A stretch of DNA of 64,000 nt from Perilla frutescens (GCA_026008535.1 BRKX01000012.1:28859848-28923847), one strand, 5' to 3'; shown: positions 1-13,670, numbered from the stretch's first letter. Numbers and translations are program-made. The notes: generated from the sequence alone by a model not told the origin.

Positions 1-569
1 TATGATAGGCTAAAACTGGTGAACAATTATGCTAATAATACAAAATGTACAGCTAAATCAGATATTGTTAATACCATCGTTCATGCAAAGTTTCTCAATG
101 CTAAAAAATAAAATAAAACTACTAATTCATCATGAAAGAATGTAATTATTTTTTTGAATTTTAGATATTTTTTTGTAATGCATATGATAATAGTCTCATA
201 ACGTCGGCATCATCAATGTTAATTTTAGCATTATCAATGCTTTTAATTATTAGCATTGTCAATGTCTTTATTAGCATATGAAATTATCTCTGTTAGCACG
301 CACCCAATCATTTTTTTTAACCTTGATATTGATAAAATTACGAAATTATCACTTAGTTTTTTTATGTTCCTTTTATTTACAATTATGTTACCGTCTTTTT
401 TTTTCTTTTATCAAATCCACACCATCCAATCTTAAAATTGAAGGGTGTGAATTGATTCTCTCTGGTAGCGCTCCTTATATATACTAAATATCCATCATAA
501 TAATAACACAAAATATTGTTATAGAAGGGTCTAAGAAGTATTTTTTTGCCCTTTTATTTTTGTTACATA

Positions 570-600
<31 letters not shown>

Positions 601-1700
601 TGTTGGGAATATGGTCAATTTCGAACTTATGATGTCTTCTTTTTACACATGAATTTTTACCACCTGAGTGTTTCCGACAGGATACATTATTTAATTTCAA
701 TAGCAGTAATAATGGTGCAAGGATTAAACAAAAAGAACATATAAAAGCTAATATGTCTCTCATTTTTTTGAATTAAACTCCACCTTCATTTATTTGATCA
801 TTTGATTTTCATGTTTACCAATAAAAAATTAAAAAAGATCCCATCCCCATACGCGCCGAGCCCATCTATTGAAAATAGTTTATCAAATTATGTACTAAAA
901 TAATTATTTTGTTTGAAACCAAATAGTAAATTAAGTAGTTTAAAATTAAAAGAATTAATCTTGAGTTTATTTAAAGCAATATATTGAATATTAGTTAAAA
1001 ATATAATTAATTACAAATAAATGCATGAACTCATACACAGTTTGTAATTTAAACACGAAGTATAAAACTTTGCATTTAGAATACAATTTTACAAAGTTGT
1101 GTTCATATACAACAAAATAATGATTTGATTTTAATTACAACACAATAATTATCAGTGTGAAGTATGTGTTTGATGTTCATTTTATTACAAAGTTATATCT
1201 ATTTTGCAACAAATACAAATACAAAATTGTGTTGTAATTGTAATGTTTCAAAATTCGTATCTAAATAACAAACTGTGTCAAAATTTGTATTTATTCCTAA
1301 TTAACTCTTAAAAAAATTATCTCAAACTTTTTTGTCAAAGTAAATAAATATACATAATATACCCCTTGGCATTAACTAGTGCATTCAGAAGATCCCTCGT
1401 TTATGTGCACATATATAGGATATGAACAAGTAATATCGATTAACATAAAATCACCTACAATCGAATAGTAAATTATTAAAACGAAAGAAAAACACACTCT
1501 ATTCATCAAAGCCATGTAAGAACAATTTAATTTTAAAACATCCATGCAATGTTTACTAAGATACATCTGCACAAAAGTTTCAGGCTGATACTTGTATTAG
1601 TATGCAATACCTCATTCATTCAAACCAAAACTTCATAGCTCAAAAGAACTACTCAGCATACTTATGCTAACACCGCATTTTGAATACAGACCTGTCGTTA
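1..1700. other. AT-rich intergenic spacer
   Basis: No coding region could be supported on either strand; the short ORFs are low complexity. It holds a (GT)n microsatellite at about 570-593 and short direct repeats rich in ATTAGCAT and CAATG near 205-270. Around 1030-1290 there are scattered variants of an ACAAAGTTGTGT word. The last part (about 1560-1700) is probably the 3' untranslated region of the minus-strand gene that follows. Confidence 0.5.
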
Positions 1701-1704
1701 CATG

Positions 1705-4700
1705 TCAGGAATCTTCGAGATGGTGATCTGTTTCATCGAATATCTCTTCCTGCAATGATCAATCAATCAGATAAGGTATGATGCAAACTTATAGTTTAAC
1801 AATTTTGACTTCACCTGTAAAAGCTCTTCAATCACATCTTCCATGGTTATTATTCCGACTGCCTCCTCCTCTTCGGGGAGCGTTGGGAGTTGATTAGCAT
1901 CATCAATCTCAAGTATGTCCGAGTACATGTTTTTTGTCCACTTCTTGCTCCTAGGTGTACCCTTGAAGGAATTGCTTCCCCCGTTTGGGAAACTCTTCCA
2001 TTTTTGGAGAGGTATCTTGGGCTTAACACTTTTATCCGGTGAAGGCTTTTCTCCATCAATGTCTACTCTCACATCTTTGACTGCATTCACGTCCATAAAC
2101 ATGGAGAGTCGTGTTAAACGGATGTACATATGACATAGAAAATTCATTGGAAAACCAACAAAACTTACCTCCTTTAGTTCTTGCACTAGGAGGCTGGACC
2201 GCCTCCTTGTTACACTGTCTAATGACAACAGCCATGTGACTATGCCCCTTCTGGAATTCATTCAAGATGTCATATAAAGGCATAGTTTCTGGAACCCTAA
2301 GAAAAAGATGAATAGAAGAACAAGTATTATCATGAGCAGCCTATCTGGGAGCTATTTTTCGCATTTAGTTATATCCTTCCTCATCATGGAATAATCACCA
2401 TTCACCATGAGGTTGATGATGCTCCACCTGAAGCACAGGTATTTCTAGAAACAACCCCAGATGCTCAAGGTAAACGGAATTAAATTAATCCAACAAAAGC
2501 ATTGAAAGAAATACATCAGCAAGAAGATTTCGACTATCTTACGGAAGATGCCTATGTTGAGACTATGTTTGCGACAAGTGCCATAATACAGAAAAAGTAA
2601 AACTAGAAACATGAGCTCATTCACTTGATCCGCATAAAAGTACAACATATACACAAGAGGCAGCCACATAATAATTTTTTTTTTTTGCTTTTTAATAGCA
2701 AGCAAGATTATGATGCATGGGCACAAGAACAGAAGCATGCATCTGTGCAAGTAAAAAATATGAACTCAAGTTCAGGTCACTACTCACCTTCATGCCTTAG
2801 AGTAAATTAACAAAGGGGAGATTCATTCTTTTCCGGTGCATAAATTATATGAGCAGGAAATCCATATGATGAACCCACTTTTCCAGGGCTTTCATTACTT
2901 GATGCTATTATATACTCAGGATTGGGTAATAGACATTCAAAATTTTAAAGCACCAAGATACCTTGGAATTCTACGAATAGTGACACTTTTCACTGGGACT
3001 TTATCCTCAGGATGAACTGTTAACAAGTTTTTCACCTACAAGATTAGGAAAAAGTTTAATAATTTAAATCAGGTCAGCAAAATCAACCAGAAGCTGGATT
3101 GTAATTTCAACATGTTCGCAGTCTTTTTTTTAATAATGATGTCTAATAGGACTACAGGAGTAGGAAAATTGAATCCATAGCAATGCAAAAGATGCCGCTG
3201 TCAGGAATTTAGTTAATTAGGACTAAGAAAATAACCAATTTAATAAGGTATAGTACGTAAAAATAAACTATTTTTTTAATATAAAGGTGAGGGAAGTCTA
3301 ACTTTAAAAAAGGCCAGCGCATACAGACCACCATAAAATTCAACAAGACATATCTTAGCACTATATTCCCAAGCAATACATGAGCTGTCGAAGATTAACA
3401 TAATTTCTAGATGCTTTATTAGGTTCGCGCACAAGCTACAATGCATGCAGATGCATTTTACAGCAGTTATATAATGAAAGCCCAAAAATTCCTAATAATA
3501 GATGTAACACCTAAACTAACGAGGAGAAACAGTCTTGAGTTTGTAACAACACAAATTGGATAGTCCTCTAGAGAACATAGTGATCCATTATCGACCCAAA
3601 ATAAACTCAACGTATTGACGTCTCTAAATTCGTAAAAATAAAAATATAATAACTAGTTCTTGAACTACACAGAAGATATAACAAATACCAGGACAAGCCC
3701 AATGATGTTTGTAGGTTGCTCATAGTAAACAGGGACTCGGCTATGTCCTTTCTCCAAAATTTGATTCATTAAGAACCTATAACATAACAAACACAAAAAC
3801 TATTTTCAACATTTCACAACTCAGAGAAGGGCAGAAAGTTGTTGATAGACAATCATGCATCACCTATCTAGCTTAGCATTAATATCAATAGCAAAAGTTT
3901 CAGATATTGGCGTCATGGCATCACTGGCCGTTTTCTCACTGAGTTCCAATGCTCCTGCAATAATAGTCGTCTCATCATGTGTGAGCTCTCCACCTTTACC
4001 AGCCTGCATAAAAGCAGCCAGCCGAGTCAGGTTACATCACATCAGAGCTTTTCTTGGATAAAATAGAGAGAAACGTCAATACAACAGAAAAAACAAATTA
4101 ATTTTGATAATTTACATTTGTAAAGAGATAGAAAAAAAAAAACCAACTAGACATCCCTATGGAAGCAAGATATTTTGTATTTCTCATACCTCATTTCCAT
4201 GTAAATCAACCAGGGTTTTTAACTCAGCACGTCGAAATAGAGCTCTATGCCCGTGGCCAAGTAGTAAATCCAACAACTGGAAGGTAGACACACAAATGGA
4301 TGAAAATTGTTAAGTTTTAGAAACTCGCCAAGTCAACATGAGTGATAAACGCATATGTACCTTGCTTATAGGATATGCGACTGGAAAACAGATCCAGACA
4401 AGGACACGAACCACGGGAGTCACAGTCGCACCAATTGCAAGTCCATGTCTGGAACAAACAGATTGCGGGATGATCTGATAATATAGAGCAATTAAATCAG
4501 TTTGTCCATTGATCCAATTCAATCTAGCAAATTAACTTGCTCTATACTTCCACATATACTAGGAATACAAAGGAATCTATATCACATCTGCTCTCATATT
4601 TATCCAGCACATAATATGTTGCCATTATTTTCCATTTCCACATAATAATCGCTACATAGATTCATATTTGAAATGTTCCTTCATATAAAGTAATGGTACA

Positions 4701-6047
4701 AAAAAAAAAAAAAAAAACTTAAGATTTATGTCCGTCATAACTGACAACCAAATCGAATTTAGTGGCCAGGGGTAAACTGATGGGCTGAGTTGAATAGTAG
4801 GTTCTTGTGGTAAAGCAAAAATTCAACTTCAACTTAGTATAATCCTGTGATATCCTACATTTTGCAACACCCAAAAGTTGCAACATAAAACCACATGTAG
4901 GTAATCCACAAAACAATATCAGTCTACTTTTGAGAAAACTAGAAATGAAATACTAGAAGTAATTGATTATGATCTGAGGTATTTCCTTCATCTGTATACA
5001 GGGCAGGCAGTTGGGGGCATGTAAACTATGAATTATAGGCAAAGCAAGGCCTTATAATTCGTGGCGTAGAAGAATTGTTTACCTCACCAAATAGAAGTAT
5101 CAAAGTCACAGATAACAAGATTGCCACCCAAGCTTGGACAAGACTGTCAAGGAAAATAGGAAGAGCCTGCAGAGTAAAGTATCCGACACTTTAAATAAAC
5201 GCGTATATTACTAAAGCTTTTGAAAGCATAACACCTCAACTTTTCATTACCTCCATAGCAGCAGCATTGCAGATAAGCAATGTGCAAAGCAGCAAATGTT
5301 GATTCTTAACAACTGGCAATATCTTTACTGCAATCAGGAATTATTTTTTAAGAATTACAAGTTAAAACCAGTAAACACAAAGCCAACAATCCAGACGTTT
5401 ATTAATCCATTCCACAGTCCATGACTGCTAAAGGAAAGCAACCCCAACATTAAAATGCTGATCGACATTCGAAAATCGAGCCACATCCAAATATCAGATA
5501 TTCAAAAACTACGATAGTGAGCATTCCTTTCCACCATCATTCAAATTCTCTAGTACGAACAAGCAATTCAGACTTTCTTCACAGTGAATTAATCATTAAA
5601 AAAACACAACCAATCTCCAATAAATTATTTCCTACATCGGAAAGAGGTAATTTAACAGTTCCAAAGCCGAGACCTAACTTTATGGTCCAAATTCAGCTTC
5701 ACTCAAACAACAAGACTAATCATAAAACATAATCCTGAAACCCGAAATCCTTCATGAATCCCAACATTTAACTAAATAAACAACTTCAAACTAACATTGA
5801 AACAAACTCAACTGCAAACATAACAAAAATAATAACAATATATAAAAATAAAGTGAGAAGGGTATATACGAGCATGCTTTCGATCCTTAGGGGTGCCGGA
5901 CTTGGCCAGAACTTCAAGGTCGACCAAGCTGAGAGACATTAGGCCCAAAGTGAGCCCGGACATGAGCCCCGCAAACAGCACTAGAAAAGTCACAATCGCA
6001 ATGCGAATGAAGAACTCCGCCTCGCAACATCGGTACTCCACCGCCAT
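1705..6047 (-). CDS. CNNM/DUF21 and CBS-pair domain membrane protein (DUF21 domain-containing family), 11 exons
   Basis: Coding exons, all with GT-AG borders and consistent phase: complement(join(1705..1749, 1815..2080, 2169..2296, 2962..3035, 3689..3776, 3864..4003, 4190..4276, 4361..4474, 5083..5166, 5251..5327, 5870..6047)). They total 1281 nt, 426 aa, close to the shorter Arabidopsis DUF21 proteins. Residues about 10-180 are the DUF21/CNNM transmembrane region: a hydrophobic N-terminal helix, the motif GLMSGLTLGLMSL, and further helices about residues 70-135. Residues about 195-410 form a CBS pair, with AMTPIS starting the first CBS and GHSHMAVV plus VGIITMEDVIEELLQ in the second. A basic, low-complexity insert of roughly 75 residues splits the second CBS, as is usual in this plant subfamily. 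The protein ends EEIFDETDHHLEDS. The family is related to CNNM/CorC Mg2+ transporters; the substrate of the plant members is not well defined. The start is the first Met, immediately before the conserved N-terminus. No inactivating lesion is seen. Confidence 0.93.
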
Positions 6048-6206
6048 ACAATTACACCTCCAAATTTACACCACCGCTTCGCCGCCGCCGGCGATTTTCA
6101 CCTCCTCTTTTTCTAGTTTCTACTACTTGTAAAATTTCCAGAACGCTCTTTTTTTTGGTGGAGAATAAATTCTCCTGAGAGAATATGAACAAGTGTGAAA
6201 TTTCTG

Positions 6207-6216
6207 CTATTTATAG
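6207..6216 (-). promoter_or_regulatory. Probable TATA box of the DUF21/CBS gene
   Basis: The minus strand reads CTATAAATAG, about 160 bases upstream of the start codon. This is a suitable spacing for a transcript with a short 5' leader. No other TATA-like word of this quality is nearer to the ATG. Confidence 0.55.
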
Positions 6217-6217
6217 T

Positions 6218-6588
6218 TGGCTTTTGCTGTTTTTATCATGAATCATGATCGCTTTTTTCTTTCTTTTTTAATACTATATAAATATATTTTCTGAAGTTAG
6301 CAGTTACTCTTAAGTAGAATACATCTACTACGGTAATAATCCACCTCAAACTTGTAATAGTTCGAGTTCCCAGTTTTATTTAATTTTTCAAGCTTAAATT
6401 CACGAGACCAATTAATTCGTCAGCGCCACGCTTTTACAGGATAATGTGATGTTTTTTGAGATAATGCAGAGTTAAATACGTTATTTAATAGATTAAAGAA
6501 ACACGCATAATTGAAACGGAAGTGTTTTCAGAATTTAGATAGTGCACGCCACGTACCTCCTGCTCAGATCATTTTTTATTTTCTTTCA

Positions 6589-6624
<36 letters not shown>

Positions 6625-7599
6625 CACACACGATTTACTAAGAAGATCCTATTCCTATATACCACTTTATATGTCTTCCTTGGTGTTCATTATATTTCAA
6701 TTCATTACGGTTGATTTTGATTTTTTTTAATTATTAATTATGATTTTTTTATTATTATTTGTATTTATTTGTCATTTCTATTTAATAATTAACTAGTATG
6801 GTTTATTATTTCATAATTATAGTATGATTTTTAAAAATTGTATATTCTCATCAATAAATATTGATTATATTATAATAATGAATCTGATGGTGAGACATAA
6901 ACAATAAATTAGACGATTTTATCTCCCAGACGTTGAAATAACTATTGATAAATTAAACGAGCATTTGGAAGTTTTTGAACTAAGGTCATCTCCAACGGTC
7001 TGCATTATAATACAACATCACTATCACTAAAATATAGCAGGTTCTCAATTTCATCTCCAACAGTTTGCACTATAATTCTACACCAAAAGAGAATATTCCA
7101 TAATATTCCTTTTATTTCATTTACAATTATTATTTTATAATTGATAACGTACAATGATTTATGAAATTTCATTTAATGGATATCTATACTTAAATTCAAA
7201 ATTTCATAATAATTATTAAAATGCTTTTTTAGAATAAATATATTTGAATTAATATAAAATAAAAATACGATTCATTAAAATATTACAAAAAAAATATAAA
7301 GTTACATGATAACTTTATGTTTGGAGAACAGAGGAGATGTATCAAATACATTAATATCTTTTTATTTTATTTTATGCATATTTTTATATTTTTATTTCGT
7401 GTACTTTTATCTATTTTAGTATTTTTATGTATTATTAGGAAAATATTTGCATCCTTTTATTTTATTTTATGCGTATTTTTATGTTTTTAATTCATGTACT
7501 TTTATCTATTTTGGTATTTTTATGTAATTTTATTGTTGGTGTAATTTTATATTGTTGGGCTAATTTTTATCTAATTTAATTTTATGTATCAACATTTAT
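6218..7599. other. Non-coding spacer with CT microsatellite and TE-like debris
   Basis: Contains a (CT)n run at about 6593-6621 and long AT-rich stretches. Near 6980-7090 the phrase CATCTCCAACGGTCTGCA and a second variant resemble terminal regions of plant DNA transposons, but no matching opposite end or target-site duplication was found. No gene is supported. Confidence 0.4.
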
Positions 7600-7792
7600 C
7601 ATATAACTTTTCCACATGTTTTGACATTTCATCAAAACCATTAGTTGGCTACTTTGATAGTTTTTCCCAACAGACGACAAATTTTTTTTTCATTTTCTTT
7701 TTATGTTATATATTGTTTAGTGTTTTGTTTTGTATTTGGTGTATGTTATTTGTATTATATTTTAAATAATGTGTTGTAATTAATATTAAAAT

Positions 7793-9442
7793 TATCAAAG
7801 TAGCCAACTAATGGTTTTGATGAAATGTCAAAACATGTGGAAAAGTTATATGAAAAACTGCAGGTTATTCAGGATGGAAATCGGGAGTAATGAGCAAGTA
7901 AGACTTCAAATCTCAACTCAACTGAAATGAAAAGTCAATCGCTTTGAAGCATGGTCAACCAGCTGAAAAGGATGTCTCAACCAGACCAGTCAAAGTCTAC
8001 TCTTCAAAGCTAAAGGAGGAAGAAAATGCTAGAGACTGGAAGACATCCATAGATGAGTAAGCCATCAGTCTAGCTGAAAGCCAAGAAAGATTGATGAGAA
8101 AAGAGCCAACTTGAAAGCTCAAGATCAAACTGAACTGATCAAAGATCAGTCAGTTGGGAGAAAAAGGCTCAAAAGAAAGCCGACTGGAATCCAGAACTGA
8201 AAGCTAAGCCGCCAAAGATCCGGAGCTGAAGATCAAGGCAGCTGAACTGGATCATTCCAGGACTGAAGCTTGAGGCAGCTGAGGAACTTCCAACTGGACG
8301 ATCTCAGAGCTGAAAGCCGAGACAGCTGAGACCCCATCAGCTAAAGTCCAAAACTGATAGCCGAAGTAACTGCTCTCTGACAAGCAGCCATTGAAGATCC
8401 TGACAGTAAATCGTGGAAAGATCCTGACGATCTTGGAGCAAAGTCATTAAATTCAACGACTAGTACATTCAAGCTTCAAACGGCTACAAGCATTAAACTG
8501 CCACTGGTAGAATCAACTAAACCACCAATCTCAACGGTCACTGAGATCACTCATCTATATAAGAGGGTAAATCTCATTCTGACAATAAGACTTTCGCCAA
8601 AACTAACCTTTGCTATATGTTGCAGAGCGAGCTTTTCTTTCTCTCTTCCCACAGTTCAAAGCTTAAATCTCTTAAGTGCGAAAAGTCCCAACTGAGAAGG
8701 CGTGCTTCAAGTTCCAAGCAAGCAACTAGCTGACAAAGAATTTCAGCCAGAGCAAAGCTTCTCAGTTCAAGCTCTTTAAAGATCAACCACTCAGCTCAGT
8801 CTAAGGAGCACTCTAGGTTGATAACAGATTCAAGACTGTCTTCTTGAAGATTGAGAGAGATCTAAAATATTGTAAAGACGGGCAATAGCACTTAAAGTCT
8901 CAGCGATCAGTTGAGATCGGTAAGTGTGGGCTGTTGACCAGAAACCGACTGAGGAGGAGCATACTGATGGGTCCCTTCTTCCGGGATAGCAACAGTTGGA
9001 AAGGAGGCCGCGCTCGGTTTGAAGGGTGCCATTTTCAGGTCCAACAGAATTCTTCACTGTGTAATTATAATAAAGAAACTTTACACTTGCATAGTGGATT
9101 ACCCTTCTGCGGAAGGAAGAAAGGACGTAGAAGCAGGAAGCTTCGAACCTCTATAAGTCTTGTGTGTGTTGTACTTTATGCTCTACGCTTTTGCATGTTC
9201 TTAAACTGCACACTATAGCACACAAGCTGCACTGACAGGAGAAGCCTTCAAGCTATCAGTCTCAACTGATTAGCTCACAAATTAAGCTATCGTCAAGCTC
9301 CCCATCTCAACTGATTAGTGCATGGATAAGTTTTCTAAAGCGAGTTAAGGGCCCTACATATTCCACACAAAAGCATAAGTTTTTGAGTCAGTTTATTCAC
9401 CCCTTCTCTCTAAACTGACATATACTCGCACCGGGACCAACA
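7793..9442 (+). repeat. 5' LTR (copia family A), lacking its extreme tip
   Basis: About 1.65 kb. The body is rich in AACTGA/CAGCTGAA words and contains a TATA-like TATATAAGAGG at about 8555. Its last 620 bases are nearly repeated at 10203-10814. The terminal sequence GGGACCAACA next to the primer-binding site fixes the 3' boundary. The first bases of the LTR (TGTTGGGAAAAAC) are not at this end but in the inverted arm at 7600-7672. Confidence 0.85.
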
Positions 9443-9444
9443 AG

Positions 9445-10195
9445 TGGTATCAGAGTGGTTGATTCTAAGGATCAGCCATTTCTGCGGATCAAGTGAATCA
9501 GATCCTATTATCTGTGCTAACCTGTCAGCTATAGAAAACCATAAGCTACATATTTTTTTAGTTGAGAATTATGATAACTGGAGCAGGAGAATGAAGGCTC
9601 ACCTCTGCTTAATCCACGAAAACATGTGGGAAGTTATTGAAGAAGGTCCAATCATTATAATAATGGACAATGAGGCACACGCTATTGATGTCAACCAACC
9701 GGCCAGGATCCCAAAGCCAACGCATCTTCTCACAAGTAAAGAGAAGAAGTTGAAAAATCTAGAGTTTGTGGTCCAAGCCGCATTGTTTCAAACTCTAGAT
9801 GAGGATCGCATGAAAGACATGAAGAACTGCAGAACAGTAAATGAGATTTGGGACTTGCTTGCCGATCTATGCAAAGAGTCCGAGACCATCAAAGGAAACA
9901 AGCTCCAGCTAGCAGTGGATAAATATGAGTCTTTCAAAATGCAACCGGAAGAAAACATCTCAAGCTTAGAAACAAGATTTCTTAGCATAATAAGTGAGAT
10001 GAATAATCTGGGAAGAAACTATCCCAACTGTGAGATGAACTAAAAAATTCTTGACAATCTCACAGATGAATGAGATATGAAAGTAATTTCTATTAAGGAG
10101 TCAAGGGACTTAAATAGCATTACACCCAGAGAAATGTTCGGATCTCTCAAAGCACATGAGTACAGCTTGAACCGAAAGAGAAAGCATCCACAGCT
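9445..10195 (+). pseudogene. Copia gag fragment (DUF4219/UBN2-like), truncated
   Basis: Translation from the primer-binding site gives a retrotransposon gag N-terminal region. NYDNWSRRMKAHL and MWEVIEEGP are typical of the copia gag/UBN2 family. An open frame runs to the stop at 10041-10043. Gag-like sequence resumes after it with another in-frame stop, up to about 10195, where it joins LTR sequence abruptly. The zinc knuckle, protease, integrase and reverse transcriptase are absent, so this is a deletion derivative. The apparent ATG at 9444 overlaps the primer-binding site and is unlikely to be the native start. Confidence 0.8.
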
Positions 10196-10202
10196 GTCGA
10201 CC

Positions 10203-10814
10203 AGATCAAGACTGCCTTCTTGAAGATCGAGAGAGATCTAAAATCTTGTAAAGATGGGCAATAGCACCTAAAGTCTCGGCGAGCAGTTGAGACCGGTAAA
10301 TGTGAGTTGTCGACCAAAAACCGACTAAGGAGGAGCGTACTGACGGGTCCGTTCTTCCGGGACAGCAACAGTTGGAAATGAGGTCACGCTCGATTTGAAG
10401 GGTGCCGTTTTCAGGTCCAATAGATATCTTCACTGTGTAATTGTAATAAAGAAACTTTACACTTGCATAGTGGATTGCCCTTCTGCGGAAGAAAGAGAGG
10501 ACGTAGAAGCAGGAAGCTTCGAATCTCTATAAGTCTTATGTGTGGTGTACTTTATGCTCTACGCTTTTGCATGTTCTTAAACTGCACACTATAGCACACA
10601 AGCTGCACTAACAAGTGAAGCCTTCAAGCTATCAGTCTCAACTGATTAGCTCACAAGCTAAGCTATCGTCAAGCTCCCTATCTCAACTGATCAGTGCACG
10701 TATAAGTTTTCTAAAGCGAGTTAAGAGCCCTATATATTCCGCACAAAAGCATAAGTTTTTGAGTCAATTTATTCACCCCCTCTAAACTGATATATACTCG
10801 CACCGGGACCAACA
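10203..10814 (+). repeat. Truncated 3' LTR of the copia element
   Basis: Closely similar to the last 620 bases of the 5' LTR (from about 8825). It shares the segment around ATCGAGAGAGATCTAAAAT and the terminus GGGACCAACA, followed by the TSD TCGTC. Its 5' part and the internal pol region were lost in the deletion that joined it to gag. Confidence 0.85.
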
Positions 10815-10819
10815 TCGTC

Positions 10820-11322
10820 GATGAGAGAGAGATGGTAGATCTCTCCCCTAGAATGGCGCTGCATATGCTGACGTGTTAGAGGAAAGTTTTGCTGCATTTT
10901 AATGAAATGACGTCTCCTTTAATAGACAGTTTTCATGCTATTGACTACTGTAAGTCTGTGTATTTTCTTTCAAATTTATTATAATTTCTTAACTAGACAC
11001 ACAATGGTAGAATAAATAATTAAAACTATTAATTATTATTGTTATAGTAATTTCGTTCATAAATTAATTATAATATCCATCCCAGTTATATAGTCCAATC
11101 TCCTTACGTTATTGAAGGAACGATAAATATGGAAATGGTTTATAATCAAATAAAATATACTTAAATATAATTAAATCTGCAATATTGGTGAGAATCATAC
11201 TGCTTTAGCGCAGCAATGCTTGATCCTCATTTAAAAGATGTAATTTAATTATAATTAATACTTATTCATGTTCTATATACTTTATCATGTAATTAGAATA
11301 TTTAATACCTCTTAGGGGATAG
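10820..11322. other. AT-rich spacer
   Basis: No gene or clear repeat. The first 70 bases are GC-richer than the remainder and directly follow the retrotransposon target site; nothing else was recognised. Confidence 0.4.
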
Positions 11323-12055
11323 CTGGTATGTCGGAATGGAATCAAGTGGGAATGGAATGAACTTAATAATGGAAGGGAAAGAGTATTACCATTTCTTTAG
11401 CTGGTACCACAAGTAATATGATAGAAATGAAACTTACATTTTTGAATTGATTTTATTATAACAATATCTAATTAATAAATAAAATACACGAATTGACTTA
11501 TTTAGTTCTAAATAACAAATTACTCTTCTTTCAAAGATACTATTATATTTTAATAATATATTGTTGAATATTATGTGATTTTTTTACTTTATTAACATTT
11601 GTGAAAAAAAATTGAGTATACTTTAAATAAGTATTTCACTAATGTTTAGTGGGTTTGCATATTTTATGTAATCCTATAATATCATTAGTACTTTTGTGAA
11701 ATTTTAAAAAAAATTATGAATCATTAATAAATTATTAATGATTTTTTAAGAAAAATTCATAAATTTATTTTTTTAATAAAATATTTTATAAGAATATGAG
11801 ATTTCATTTGTCAATACAAAAAAAAAAAAAACAGTATAGTTTTGCAAAATAAAAAATAAAATTTATTTTGATAATCAGGAATGCATAATACAATGGGAGC
11901 AGGGAGTGATGGTTAATCATATGTTTATGGTAGTGTGATTCCTTCGGAAATGACCATTCCCAATTGAAAAAATCATACCAGCCATAAAAATGAATGAACG
12001 TGGGAATGTAATTTCATTCCCATTCTTTTCCATCTACCAACCATGCCCTCAAAGA
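11323..12055. mobile_element. Probable non-autonomous inverted-repeat DNA element (MITE-like)
   Basis: The left end reads GGGGATAGCTGGTATG and the complement of the right end reads GAGGGCATGGTTGGTAG. Both are followed by GGAATG-rich sequence. The interior is AT-rich and non-coding. The terminal similarity is imperfect and no clean TSD was found, so class and exact limits are uncertain. A shorter relative with the same GGAATG-rich ends lies at about 14033-14205. Confidence 0.45.
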
Positions 12056-13140
12056 ATAAAATGAGGTATCCCCACGTCTTCTCAACGCTTTTCATAAAAC
12101 TTTAAAGCGTAAATAAAAAAACTAAAATGATGGAAGAAAAAAAAAAACCGTAATTCCCCCCATTTTCTAAATTCCCCAAATGGCTCCTTTACATTGTTAA
12201 AGAAGTTTTGCTTCAAAATTGAGAATGATATATATATAGAAATGTGTGTGTGACCAAATTAATTAAAATAAAACAATACTCTAATAAGTAAAGGACAAAA
12301 TGTGATTTATTATCAGAGACTGGCAAATTTCAAGTGGGTCGTCGCCGACAGCATTTTCAACTGATAGGTTCATCTTATCTTTCCATTCAAGTAATTAATT
12401 ATAATTTTTTATTCCGATTTTAAAATACGAATTAATAGGTGTTCATCATGCACCGATGCATGTCTACACATCGCCTTTCTATACATGAAGCCTTAAATTT
12501 CATTTAAAACATTAAAATAGTGGAAAAGCAGATCGAAGAGTGTTTTTTTCCCCTTTAATTTTGAGAAGAAAGTAATGGAAAAGTTGAGAACTCTAATTCC
12601 CCGTTTATTATATATAGTAAAATAGCCTGCATGACTGGTAAATCGAGAATGATGTAGAAATGTGCACGTATGATTAAAAATAAAAAATTAATATTGCAGT
12701 ACTAAAAATGAAAAATGAGCTATGTTGGAGTCGAAAAATTTATTAGAATTTATCGAGAATGAGGAATTTTCAAGTGGGTCGACACTGACAATGTTGAATT
12801 ATTTATGTCTGATTACGACTAGGCTTGCCCAAGTATATCTTCATAGTGACGCTGGGAATATTACAATTATTGTATCCAACTATATGTGCAACAGTTTTGT
12901 GATTGAATTGAATGAATTTTAAATTATTAGAAATTAGAATGGAGGGGAAAAATACGATACAAAAGATATACGTGGTTCGGTGGTCTACATTTAGACGACA
13001 AGTGTTGAAAATGAATAAGGTTTTTGTGTTTGATTTCTTAGTTTCATATTTGATATATATTTTAACATTTTTTTATTTACAATCGTATTGCATTTAATTT
13101 CTAGCAAAATTCACTTAATATTATATTTTGTGTAAATACT
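12056..13140. other. AT-rich non-coding spacer
   Basis: Two degenerate copies of a segment are visible. One is near 12280-12370 and the other near 12640-12800; both contain AAATTTCAAGTGGGTCG-like and GACGGCA/GACACTGACA-like words, suggesting an old duplication. No gene is supported. Confidence 0.35.
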
Positions 13141-13151
13141 ATATTAATATT

Positions 13152-13186
<35 letters not shown>

Positions 13187-13216
13187 CATATTATTATTAT
13201 TATTATTATTATTATC
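13152..13216. repeat. Compound microsatellite (CA)n(TA)n(TTA)n
   Basis: Uninterrupted CA, TA and TTA/ATT runs directly visible. Confidence 0.9.
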
Positions 13217-13597
13217 ATACGAACCACTATACAAAACTCAAACATATGATAAAAACATTATATAATATGGACTATATATAATTATTTGCCGCATCTTTGA
13301 TTTGGATAAATTTTTCCGTCAGGCCGAAAGGAAATTGCAAATTGAATATACAATAATTTGTATAAGTTAATAAAAATAGTTTTACTTCATGGAAAAATAC
13401 TATAATATTTTAATTTTTTATTTGAATATATTAAATTATATCAAATACATAAATATTTTATATTGTATTATAATATATTTTTATGTTATATTTATTTCGG
13501 CATCACTTTCATTTTTCTTCAACAAAATTATAAAAGCTATCAAATGTGATTTTAACGCATTTTTAAATTATATTTTAAAAATATAAAAATAATTAAG

Positions 13598-13598
13598 A

Positions 13599-13670
<72 letters not shown>

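Larger units (their letters stand above)
7600..10819 (+). mobile_element. Deleted Ty1/copia LTR retrotransposon with folded-back 5' end
   Basis: The 5' LTR body runs 7793-9442 and ends GGGACCAACA. It is followed by a primer-binding site (TGGTATCAGAG, 9445-9455, initiator tRNA-Met type), a gag fragment, and a truncated 3' LTR copy (about 10203-10814) with the same end. Pol is missing. The first 73 bp of the LTR (starting TGTTGGGAAAAACTATC on the minus strand) are present inverted at 7600-7672. Next to that inverted tip is GACGA, whose complement TCGTC matches the five bases after the 3' LTR (10815-10819), so a 5-bp TSD is recoverable. The coordinates include the inverted tip and the right TSD. 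The same LTR family occurs at 16170 and 39564. Confidence 0.85.

Noticed and set aside
8934..9218. 94-aa ORF within the copia LTR
   Set aside because: It lies wholly in the LTR and related LTR copies do not keep the frame.
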